Shown: in pieces, positions 6,872 to 12,745 of the stretch | How the letters are laid out: each line of letters begins with the position of its first letter | Position numbering within the stretch: the first letter of the stretch is position 1 | Assembly (NCBI GenBank): GCA_002402005.2 | Contig: NVUS02000097.1 | Location: 1 to 12,745, forward strand | Source of the DNA: OCS116 cluster bacterium | GTDB lineage: Bacteria > Pseudomonadota > Alphaproteobacteria > Rhizobiales > OSC116 | Direction: 5' to 3' | Length of the DNA stretch: 12,745 nt | The notes under the pieces: generated by a model | The model's database searches: none | What the model was told of the DNA's origin: nothing | Seen by the model: the letters and a program-made list of their open reading frames with translations, nothing else | Translations under genes and position numbers: made by a program

Positions 6872-8398
6872 ATGAATTCGCACAAAGATAGAAAATATGC
6901 GAGTTTTGCTGCGCAAAAACCTCCAATTGCGGTGATTGACATCGGGTCAAATACCGTCAGATTGGTGGTTTATGAGGGCGAATATCGTTCTCCTGCGCCT
7001 ATTTATAATGAAAAAAACACTTGCCGTTTGGGGCATGGCTTGGCCGAAACTGGCCGGATGAACGAAGACAATGTCAATCAGGCGCTCAATCTGTTAAAAC
7101 GCTTCAAGATTCTGATCGACAATATGGCGGTTCGAAAATTATATGTGATTGCCACCGCCGCGGCACGCGAGGCAGAAAACGGTCCAAAATTCATCGAACA
7201 AGCCGAACAAATTTTGGATCACAAAATCAACATCCTGACCGGCCGTGAAGAAGCATATTTTGCCGCTTTAGGCGTGTTTTCTGGCCATAGAAAAGCCAAT
7301 GGTTTGGTGGGTGATTTGGGCGGCGGTAGCTTAGAGCTTATCTCGGTAACCAATAACAAAGTCGATGAAAATGGCATCACCTTAAAGTTGGGCGCTTTGC
7401 GTTTGATGGAAGTCTCGAACGGTGATTTAAAATTGGCCAAAGACATTATCGATGCCGAATTGGACAAAGTTGATTTCTGGTCGGAAGTCAAAGGCCGTAG
7501 TTTTTATGCGGTTGGCGGCACGTGGCGGGCGTTGGCTAAGTTGCATATGCACCAAACCGGCTATCCGTTGAATATTCTGCAGGGTTATCGCATGGACCCT
7601 TCGACCGCTAAAGGGTTTGCCAATTTTGTCAGCCAAATGAATTTTGATATGGTCAACAAACAACAATATGACATTTCAAAATCTCGCTTGCAAATCTTGC
7701 CCTATGGCGCATTGGTTTTGGCCGGCGTATTAGAGCGCGCCCAGCCGCAAAAAATTGTGGTTTCTGCCTGTGGTGTGCGCGAAGGCGTATTATATGACCG
7801 TTTGGACAAAGCCGAGAAGAAAAAAGACCCGCTCATTTCGGCCAGTAAATTATATTCTAAAAATGTCAGCCGTTCGACCGAACATGCCGAGGAATTGATT
7901 GAATTTACCGCGCAAATATTTGGCGCTGAGCTTTCGGAAAGCTCGGAAGAAAACCGCTTAAGACAAGCTGTCTGTTATTTGGATGACATTGGTTGGCGTG
8001 CCCACCCTGATGTGCGCGGTGTGCAAAGCTTAGGGGTTATCTCCAACGCGGCTTTGGTGGCCATTTCGCATGCCGGCCGTGCGTTCATCGCCTATACGGT
8101 TTATTACCGCCATGAGGGGCTTAAAGAAGCCAATGACAGCCAATATTTACGCCCGCTCATCAAACCGCAAGATTTGGTGCGGGCGCGGGTTTTGGGCTTG
8201 CTGATTCGTGTGGCTTATGCCATTTCGGGCGTGCGCCAAGGCCTTTTGCCAAGGGTTAAATTATACATTGATGAGGGCGAGCTGATTTTAAGATTGCCCA
8301 AAGATTTAGCCGATTTGCGCGGCAAACGGCTCAATGGCCGGCTGGATAAATTGGCGTTTGAAATGGGGCTAAAAGCTCAAATTATCATCAAGAATTAG
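6872..8398 (+). CDS. ppx: Ppx/GppA family exopolyphosphatase
   Basis: This enzyme should release orthophosphate from the ends of polyphosphate; family members can also hydrolyse pppGpp to ppGpp, and sequence alone does not separate the two. The 508-aa protein has the actin-like ASKHA phosphate loops: IDIGSNTVRLVV (22-33) and GLVGDLGGGSLEL (144-156). Between them, ILTGREEAYFA (121-131) carries the expected catalytic glutamate (E126 or E127). VSACGVREGVLYDRL lies near 293-307. The remaining ~200 residues correspond to the HD-like C-terminal domain of long-form Ppx/GppA proteins (about 500 aa), so the protein is full length. The ribosome binding site AGGAAA overlaps the ppk stop codon, 7 nt before the ATG, which indicates a tight operon with ppk. 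It ends 6 nt from the stop codon of a convergent gene. Confidence 0.95.
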   Translation: MNSHKDRKYASFAAQKPPIAVIDIGSNTVRLVVYEGEYRSPAPIYNEKNTCRLGHGLAETGRMNEDNVNQALNLLKRFKILIDNMAVRKLYVIATAAAREAENGPKFIEQAEQILDHKINILTGREEAYFAALGVFSGHRKANGLVGDLGGGSLELISVTNNKVDENGITLKLGALRLMEVSNGDLKLAKDIIDAELDKVDFWSEVKGRSFYAVGGTWRALAKLHMHQTGYPLNILQGYRMDPSTAKGFANFVSQMNFDMVNKQQYDISKSRLQILPYGALVLAGVLERAQPQKIVVSACGVREGVLYDRLDKAEKKKDPLISASKLYSKNVSRSTEHAEELIEFTAQIFGAELSESSEENRLRQAVCYLDDIGWRAHPDVRGVQSLGVISNAALVAISHAGRAFIAYTVYYRHEGLKEANDSQYLRPLIKPQDLVRARVLGLLIRVAYAISGVRQGLLPRVKLYIDEGELILRLPKDLADLRGKRLNGRLDKLAFEMGLKAQIIIKN

Positions 8399-8404
8399 GT
8401 TGGA

Positions 8405-9082
8405 TTAAGATGCAAGCCAGACCACAAACCAACCGATAAATAGCCAGAACATAGCGGCCAAAAATACATTCATTTTGGTCGCGCCGACTGTGCCGCCCAA
8501 TAATATTGGCAGGACAACAAGTGGCGCCATGAGCCATATCATATTGCCTTCAAGCCACTTATATTGATTGTTAACATAGCCCAAGAATATGGCGATTAGC
8601 CACGGCAAAAGCCCCATTGTCATGCTTAAATTCAGCATGTTAATACCGGGTTTTCTATTGACCATTGGGTTTTTAATGCGTGTTTCAATTAGCTCTGCGC
8701 CGCGTTTAATCTTGCCCCAACTAAATTTTAAAGCAAAATAAATAACACCGAGCGCAACTAGGCTGATCAATACCGAAATCATCGAATTTTGCGGGCTGTT
8801 GACTATAAAATCAAACAAGCCGTTGACCATTAAATAACCAATGAAGGTGATGGTAACAATCGCCGTGCCAACCACAATGCTAACACTGTTAGAATTGGCC
8901 ACATAGGTTTGAGTTTGGCAATTGCTGCAATTGAAATCTATGCCTGCCTCGCGCCATGGCAAAACATTGTTGGCTTGGTTTCTTTGCACCGGCTGCATGG
9001 GCATTTTGCACACCGCACATTGGCGCTCTTCATGCTGCTCAGCGCCCACTAAAGGCGATAATTTACGCGAATCGTCACTCAT
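8405..9082 (-). CDS. Zinc-ribbon membrane protein of unknown function
   Basis: I do not recognise this 225-aa protein. The N-terminal ~60 residues are polar and contain two CxxC pairs, C22-C25 and C52-C55, spaced as in a small zinc ribbon. Five hydrophobic segments follow at about 67-92, 100-120, 148-170, 181-199 and 203-223. Basic patches around KFSWGKIKRGAE (119-130) and RIKNPMVNRKPG (135-146) suggest a cytoplasmic loop between segments 2 and 3. The shape, a soluble zinc ribbon tethered to a membrane bundle, is common among poorly characterised bacterial proteins and gives no reaction. It starts 9 nt after rnd on the same strand, with AGGG overlapping the rnd stop 7 nt before the ATG, so it is probably expressed with rnd. 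It runs convergently towards ppx. Confidence 0.82.
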   Translation of the reverse strand: MSDDSRKLSPLVGAEQHEERQCAVCKMPMQPVQRNQANNVLPWREAGIDFNCSNCQTQTYVANSNSVSIVVGTAIVTITFIGYLMVNGLFDFIVNSPQNSMISVLISLVALGVIYFALKFSWGKIKRGAELIETRIKNPMVNRKPGINMLNLSMTMGLLPWLIAIFLGYVNNQYKWLEGNMIWLMAPLVVLPILLGGTVGATKMNVFLAAMFWLFIGWFVVWLAS

Positions 9083-9091
9083 ATTCTTACC

Positions 9092-10240
9092 CTAGATTTT
9101 ATATATTTGCACGATGCCGTCTTTGATCGACAGGGCAGCACGGCCGTTTTTAATATCTAACGCAGTTTTGCCAAATATTTCGAACCGCCAGCCTTTAAGT
9201 GCGGCGACATCAGCTTGGTCATCTAGGGCAATTTTTTCCAAATCGGCGCTATTGGCAATTAATTTGGCGGCGACATCTTCTTTTTCGCACACCAAGCGCA
9301 GTACAACTTTCATCATTTCCAAAATACCAGTGTCGGCTTTTTGGCGCGATTGGCCGGTGCCCAATTCAGGCAAATCTTCTTCAGGAATTTTGCGACCAAT
9401 CTCATATTGTGTAAACATTTTTTTGGCTTTTTCTGAACGTGAATAGCCTTTGGGAATCGACCTTAAGCCATCTAAAGCTTGCAGGTTTTTGGGGCGCTGC
9501 ATGGCAATTTCTATAATCGCATCATCTTTCATAATGCGGTTGCGTGGTACGTTTTTATCTCGCGCTTCATTCTCACGCCATTCGGCTAACTTCATGATGA
9601 TGCCAAGATTTTGCTTTTTGATGTTGCGCATTTTAATCCGCCGCCATACATTTTCTGGTTTCAGCTCATAAGTCTTTTCGCTTTCCAAAATGTGCATTTC
9701 TTCGGTCAACCAATGGGCGCGGCCATTGTCTTCAAGCAATTGTTTTAAATGCTTATAAATGTCGCGCAAATGGGTCACATCGGCCAATGCATAAACGAGC
9801 TGTTTGTTGGACAGCGGGCGTTTGCTCCAATCGGTAAAACGTGATGTTTTGTCAATTTGAATGTTCAACACATCGCGCACCAAACGCTCATAGCCCACGC
9901 TTTCGCCAAAGCCAGCCACCATGCCGGCAACTTGCGTATCAAAAATCGGGGTCGGCACTTTGCCGGTAATGTTAAAGAAAATCTCTAAATCCTGCCGCGC
10001 GGCATGGAATACTTTTAGGATGTTTTTGTCATAAAGGATGTCAAGCAATGGCGCAAGGTCAATGCCGTCGGCCAACGGGTCGATAATCGCTTCATGATTG
10101 TCCGATGCCACTTGCACCAAACATAATTTTGACCAGTAAGTTTTTTCGCGTAAAAATTCAGTATCAACGGTAACATAAGTTTCGCCAGAAATTTGCTGAC
10201 AAAATTCAGCAAGGGCTTTGCTGTCGGTAATAATATTCAT
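9092..10240 (-). CDS. rnd: Ribonuclease D
   Basis: RNase D is a 3'-to-5' exoribonuclease of the DEDD superfamily that trims tRNA and other stable RNA precursors. The 382-aa length matches the family. Exo I is VTVDTEFLRE, with D26 and E28. Exo II is VFHAARQDLEIFF, with D84. Exo III is YALADVTHL, with Y150 and D154, so it is the DEDDy type with all four acidic residues. An HRDC domain probably occupies about 210-285 (EWRENEARDKNVPRNRIM sits at its start). A small C-terminal domain follows. The gene is divergent from aspS across a 240-bp spacer and is followed 9 nt later by a zinc-ribbon membrane protein on the same strand. The ribosome binding site is poor (only TGAGAC about 6 nt upstream). Identification is firm. 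Confidence 0.96.
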   Translation of the reverse strand: MNIITDSKALAEFCQQISGETYVTVDTEFLREKTYWSKLCLVQVASDNHEAIIDPLADGIDLAPLLDILYDKNILKVFHAARQDLEIFFNITGKVPTPIFDTQVAGMVAGFGESVGYERLVRDVLNIQIDKTSRFTDWSKRPLSNKQLVYALADVTHLRDIYKHLKQLLEDNGRAHWLTEEMHILESEKTYELKPENVWRRIKMRNIKKQNLGIIMKLAEWRENEARDKNVPRNRIMKDDAIIEIAMQRPKNLQALDGLRSIPKGYSRSEKAKKMFTQYEIGRKIPEEDLPELGTGQSRQKADTGILEMMKVVLRLVCEKEDVAAKLIANSADLEKIALDDQADVAALKGWRFEIFGKTALDIKNGRAALSIKDGIVQIYKI

Positions 10241-10420
10241 AAATGTCTCAATAGTTTGGGGTTATGTCCCACTAGCCACAGTTTAGGTTTTTACGTACAA
10301 AAACGCCAATAAAATCTGGTCTCTGGTGATAAATAAGCCAATTAATACGCTTAAGCGGTGCAAAGCCTCAAAAAACTGTAGGTTAATAGCCTAAACGCGC
10401 AATTATTTTACCGCAAGCTC

Positions 10421-10449
10421 TTAACAATTTAATGCATTGGATATATAAG
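10421..10449 (+). promoter_or_regulatory. aspS: Sigma70-type promoter for aspS
   Basis: TTAACA (10421-10426, 5/6 to TTGACA) and TATAAG (10444-10449, 5/6 to TATAAT) are separated by exactly 17 nt. Transcription would begin near 10456, about 25 nt before the preferred aspS start. This is the best promoter match in the window. The rest of the rnd-aspS spacer (10241-10420) shows only small stems, such as TAGGT with GCCTA near 10379-10393, and no convincing minus-strand promoter for rnd. Confidence 0.65.
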
Positions 10450-10480
10450 TCTCATAAATTAAATTGAATCGGATATGAAT

Positions 10481-12295
10481 ATGCACAAATATCGCACCCA
10501 TACATGCGGCGAATTACGCAAATCACACGCAGGTGAAACCATTAAAATATCAGGTTGGGCCAACCGCATCAGAGATCACGGTGGTTTGTTATTCATCGAT
10601 CTGCGCGATCATTATGGCATCACCCAAGTGGTGGTAAACCCTGATTCTGAGTTTTTCCCACTGGCCGAAACCATCCGTTCTGAATGGGTGATCACCGTAA
10701 CAGGTACTGTGATTGAGCGCGAAGGCGCTGCCATCAACCCGAAAATGGAAACTGGCGAAATTGAAATCGGCATTACCGGCCTTGAAATTCAATCCGAAGC
10801 CAAAGAGCTTGCTTTGCCAGTATTTGGTGACATTGAATATCCTGAAGACACCCGCCTTAAATATCGTTTTCTAGATTTACGTCGTGAGCGCATTCATGGC
10901 AATATCGTCAAACGTTCGCAAATCATTGCGTCATTACGTAATCGTATGATTGAGCAAGGTTTTACCGAATATCAAACACCGATTTTGACCGCATCTAGCC
11001 CAGAAGGCGCGCGTGACTTTTTGGTGCCATCACGCCAACATCCCGGTAAGTTTTATGCATTACCACAAGCACCACAGCAGTTTAAACAGCTGGCAATGGT
11101 TGCTGGTTTTGACCGTTATTTCCAAATCGCGCCTTGTTTCCGCGATGAAGATTTGCGCGCTGACCGTGCGTTAGAATTCTATCAGCTTGATATTGAAATG
11201 AGCTTTGTAACACAAGAAGATATTTTCCAAACCGTTGAGCCAGTATTGCAAGGTATTTTTGAAGAATTTGCCGATGGCAAATCAGTGACCAAAACTTTCC
11301 CACGCATTCCATATGCCGAATCAATGCTGAAATATGGCACAGACAAACCCGATTTGCGTATCCCGATTGAAATTGTCGATGTGACTGAGCAATTTGGTGA
11401 TGACAGTGTGTCATTCAAAGCCTTTAAAGGCATTGTCGAATCTGGTGGCAGCGTACGCGCCATTCCAGCCCCCGGTGCAGCGAGCAAATCCCGTTCGTTC
11501 TTTGATAAAATGAATGATTGGGCGCGCAAAGACATGGGCGCTGCTGGCCTTGGTTATATTATTTTCGATGAGATTGATGGTGAAATTGTTGGCCGTGGCC
11601 CGATTGCTAAATTCATCCCCGCTGAAATTCAAGCCCAGATGGTGGCCAAAGCCGGTCTTAAAGGTGGTGACGCCTTATTCTTCGCGGCTGGTAAAACCAA
11701 CACTGCAACAACATTGGCCGGCGCTGCTCGTTCTCGCTTGGGTGAACAGCTTGAGCTGATTGATCATAGCAAGTTTGAATTATGTTGGATTGTCGATTTC
11801 CCAATGTATGAATTTGATGAAGTTGAAGACAAATTGGACTTCTGCCATAACCCATTCACCATGCCTCAAGGCGGTATGGATGCGTTGAATGACAAAGACC
11901 CATTGGAAATTTTAGGTTATCAATATGACATCGTTTGCAATGGCTTTGAATTGTCATCAGGTGCGGTGCGTAACCACAAACCAGAAGTGATGTATAAAGC
12001 TTTTGATTTGGTTGGTTATGACAAAGACTTTGTTGATACCAACTTTGGTGGCATGATCCGCGCCTTTGAATATGGCGCCCCTCCACATGGTGGCATTGCA
12101 CCAGGTATTGACCGTATCGTTATGCTGCTTTGCGGCGAAGAAAACCTACGTGAAGTGACAATGTTTGCGATGAACCAACAAGCCGAAGACCTGCTTATGG
12201 GTGCTCCGGCGGTTGTATCAGCTAAACAGCTTCGTGAACTTCATATCCGTAGCGTGATGCCGGAAGTGAAAAAGGAAGCTAAAAAAGACGAATAG
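10481..12295 (+). CDS. aspS: Aspartyl-tRNA synthetase, probably non-discriminating (Asp/Asn)
   Basis: This class II synthetase charges tRNA-Asp with aspartate. With the ATG at 10481 it has 604 residues, normal for bacterial-type AspRS. An ATG at 10475 would add two residues. I prefer 10481 because GGA at 10471-10473 is then 7 nt upstream and alphaproteobacterial AspRS usually begins M-H-x-Y-R-T-H. Domains in order are an N-terminal OB fold (about 1-105) and a catalytic core with motif 1 around QGFTEYQTPIL (159-169), motif 2 at FRDEDLRADR (220-229) and motif 3 at GGIAPGIDRIVML (537-549). The inserted GAD domain lies between motifs 2 and 3. RDHGG (31-35) has histidine at the position that is leucine in discriminating enzymes such as that of E. 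coli. This predicts that it also makes Asp-tRNA-Asn for GatCAB amidation. A promoter and a terminator flank it, so it is likely monocistronic. Confidence 0.97.
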   Translation: MHKYRTHTCGELRKSHAGETIKISGWANRIRDHGGLLFIDLRDHYGITQVVVNPDSEFFPLAETIRSEWVITVTGTVIEREGAAINPKMETGEIEIGITGLEIQSEAKELALPVFGDIEYPEDTRLKYRFLDLRRERIHGNIVKRSQIIASLRNRMIEQGFTEYQTPILTASSPEGARDFLVPSRQHPGKFYALPQAPQQFKQLAMVAGFDRYFQIAPCFRDEDLRADRALEFYQLDIEMSFVTQEDIFQTVEPVLQGIFEEFADGKSVTKTFPRIPYAESMLKYGTDKPDLRIPIEIVDVTEQFGDDSVSFKAFKGIVESGGSVRAIPAPGAASKSRSFFDKMNDWARKDMGAAGLGYIIFDEIDGEIVGRGPIAKFIPAEIQAQMVAKAGLKGGDALFFAAGKTNTATTLAGAARSRLGEQLELIDHSKFELCWIVDFPMYEFDEVEDKLDFCHNPFTMPQGGMDALNDKDPLEILGYQYDIVCNGFELSSGAVRNHKPEVMYKAFDLVGYDKDFVDTNFGGMIRAFEYGAPPHGGIAPGIDRIVMLLCGEENLREVTMFAMNQQAEDLLMGAPAVVSAKQLRELHIRSVMPEVKKEAKKDE

Positions 12296-12315
12296 CTTGC
12301 TCCATATACTGAATT

Positions 12316-12351
12316 AAAAGCCTCATTGCATTCGCAATGGGGCTTTTTTTT
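12316..12351 (+). terminator. Rho-independent terminator of aspS
   Basis: AAAAGCCTCATTGC (12316-12329) pairs with GCAATGGGGCTTTT (12334-12347) across the 4-nt loop ATTC, with one T-G wobble. A run of eight T residues (12344-12351) follows the GC-rich part of the stem. It begins 20 nt after the aspS stop codon. The poor A-tract on the left side makes it mainly a plus-strand terminator. Confidence 0.93.
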
Positions 12352-12401
12352 GCGCCAAGACACAAAGTGTTCCAGAGCGCTCCTGCCAATACTCGGGTAC
12401 T

Positions 12402-12530
12402 TCATTTATACGTTCGGCTTGCGCCTCTCTGTTGGCCACTAGCGTGCGTTCGCGCCGCTCTCTTGCCACGCCTAACGGCGACGCGCGGTCGCGCTTGTCT
12501 CAGCCTAACGGCTTCGAACCCTTTTTCCAT
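12402..12530 (-). CDS. Doubtful 42-aa arginine-rich open frame within the repeat region
   Basis: From an ATG at 12530-12528 the minus strand reads 42 codons to TGA (MEKGFEAVRLRQARPRVAV at the start, ending GASRTYK). About a quarter of residues are arginine and the codons are GC-rich, unlike the neighbouring genes. There is no Shine-Dalgarno sequence and no recognisable domain. It coincides with the degenerate repeat at 12411-12516. I list it because it is a complete frame, but it is more likely a by-product of the repeat. Confidence 0.15.
   Translation of the reverse strand: MEKGFEAVRLRQARPRVAVRRGKRAARTHASGQQRGASRTYK
12411..12516. repeat. Degenerate tandem repeat, ~33-36 bp units
   Basis: Three loosely similar units can be drawn: 12411-12446, 12447-12483 and 12484-12516. 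Units 1 and 2 both begin CGTTCG (12411 and 12447, 36 bp apart) and contain CTCTCT followed by a GCCAC core. Units 2 and 3 share the exact 10-mer GCCTAACGGC (12470-12479 and 12503-12512, 33 bp apart). The units are too divergent to be a recent expansion. Confidence 0.45.
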
Positions 12531-12699
12531 GATAAGCAGTATAGCACCAAGTAGTAAATTCTGAATTTGCAGCGTGGCACCAGAATTCAGAGTGTCGCCA
12601 AACTCCAGCTCACTATGCGTAATGTAGTAGATTGGGGTGGTGAGTCTGCCTCCGACCAGCGGCTGAGTGGCTTAGCTAGAGAGCGGAGCGAACGAGCGC
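12442..12699. repeat. Imperfect inverted repeat pair, 22-bp arms
   Basis: The reverse complement of 12442-12463 (AGAGAGCGGCGCGAACGCACGC) matches 12678-12699 (AGAGAGCGGAGCGAACGAGCGC) at 19 of 22 positions. The arms are separated by 214 bp and both lie in the GC-rich blocks. They could be ends of a small element or two oppositely oriented members of a dispersed repeat family. Confidence 0.5.
12560..12591. repeat. Short inverted repeat (8-bp perfect arms, 16-nt loop)
   Basis: TCTGAATT (12560-12567) is the reverse complement of AATTCAGA (12584-12591); a T-G pair on each side could extend it. It lies in an AT-rich patch between the two GC-rich blocks. There is no U tract. It could be a hairpin or an operator; the function is unknown. 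Confidence 0.4.
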
Positions 12700-12745
12700 G
12701 CCCGAGCGAAGCGACAAAGTGCCCTTGGGGTGCAGTGCCAGGCCA
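12615..12745 (+). CDS. Doubtful partial open frame running off the window end
   Basis: An ATG at 12615 opens a frame of 43 codons that is still open at the window edge, reading MRNVVDWGGESASDQRLSG, then ARERSERARPSEA, then TKCPWGAVPG. The Arg-Glu-Ser-rich middle is exactly the GC-rich repeat block, and no ribosome binding site is visible. It may be the start of a gene or just an uninterrupted frame through a repeat. No family is recognised. Confidence 0.18.
   Translation, partial: MRNVVDWGGESASDQRLSGLARERSERARPSEATKCPWGAVPG

Larger units (their letters stand above)
12352..12745. other. GC-rich, repeat-bearing stretch without a confident gene
   Basis: This 394-bp stretch after the aspS terminator holds no gene I can support well. 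Composition jumps sharply: I count 41 G+C of 60 at 12421-12480 and 38 of 60 at 12661-12720, against roughly half or less in aspS. Short words recur on both strands (GCCTAACGGC, CGTTCG, GAGCGGAGCGAACGAGC), and the low-complexity character resembles dispersed intergenic repeats. It may be a repeat family or the edge of an element continuing past the window. I see no transposase fragment, tRNA or rRNA. Confidence 0.6.

Noticed and set aside
8398..8434. GGTTGG/CCAACC stem after the ppx stop as a terminator
   Set aside because: The 25-nt loop and lack of a T run make it a poor terminator.
12505..12525. GGTTCGAA-like T-loop on the minus strand
   Set aside because: GGGTTCGAAGCC resembles a tRNA T-arm core, but the flanks do not form the other arms and it fits the repeat pattern instead.
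12337..12564. 75-codon plus-strand open frame after aspS
   Set aside because: It starts inside the aspS terminator stem, has no ribosome binding site and runs through the degenerate repeats.
12650..12740. Possible tRNA because of the TGGCTTAGCTAGAGAGCGG segment
   Set aside because: The segment resembles a D-arm only in part; I could not form an acceptor stem, anticodon arm or T-arm around it, and there is no GGTTCRANNCC in the right place.
1..12745. CRISPR array, insertion sequence, toxin-antitoxin or defence system
   Set aside because: No regularly spaced exact repeats, transposase or integrase motifs, or defence-type domains are visible; apart from the last 400 bp the genes are core metabolism and replication control.

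Overview
The window looks like a chromosomal core region of an alphaproteobacterium with a moderate-to-low GC chromosome (judged by eye, in the 40s percent). The main evidence is an hdaA-type DnaA-like replication regulator followed by ppk and ppx, an rnd gene divergent from aspS, a mitochondrial-like CDP-alcohol phosphatidyltransferase, and a bacterial-type AspRS with the residues expected of a non-discriminating enzyme. I cannot assign an order or genus. Almost everything up to 12.3 kb is ordinary housekeeping DNA. The last ~400 bp is different: GC-rich, repetitive and without a convincing gene.

Layout. Positions 1-767 (minus strand) hold the N-terminal three quarters of purM (purine synthesis), whose 3' end lies outside the window. 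A 286-bp AT-rich divergent spacer follows. A plus-strand run from 1054 to 4580 encodes an exported DUF2066 protein, a CDP-alcohol phosphatidyltransferase that resembles mitochondrial cardiolipin synthase, an AI-2E/PerM family membrane protein, and HdaA. The last three are separated by only 11-12 nt. A 111-nt gap then carries a good Pho-box-like sequence, a sigma70-like promoter and a leader hairpin. These precede ppk (polyphosphate kinase) and ppx (exopolyphosphatase), a tight two-gene unit that would make and degrade polyphosphate. The arrangement suggests the polyphosphate genes respond to phosphate starvation independently of hdaA.

On the minus strand, rnd (RNase D) and a five-TM zinc-ribbon protein of unknown function form a two-gene unit that converges on ppx with only 6 nt between the stop codons. 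A 240-bp divergent spacer contains a near-consensus promoter for aspS, which ends at a strong intrinsic terminator (12316-12351).

From 12352 to the window end the DNA reaches about 63-68% GC in places. It carries degenerate ~33-36-bp repeats, an inverted pair of ~22-bp blocks and a separate 8-bp inverted repeat. Short arginine-rich open frames there are more likely by-products of the repeat than genes. This is the stretch most likely to hold something undescribed, probably a dispersed repeat or the edge of an element. I see no new multi-gene system, CRISPR array, transposase, tRNA or rRNA.
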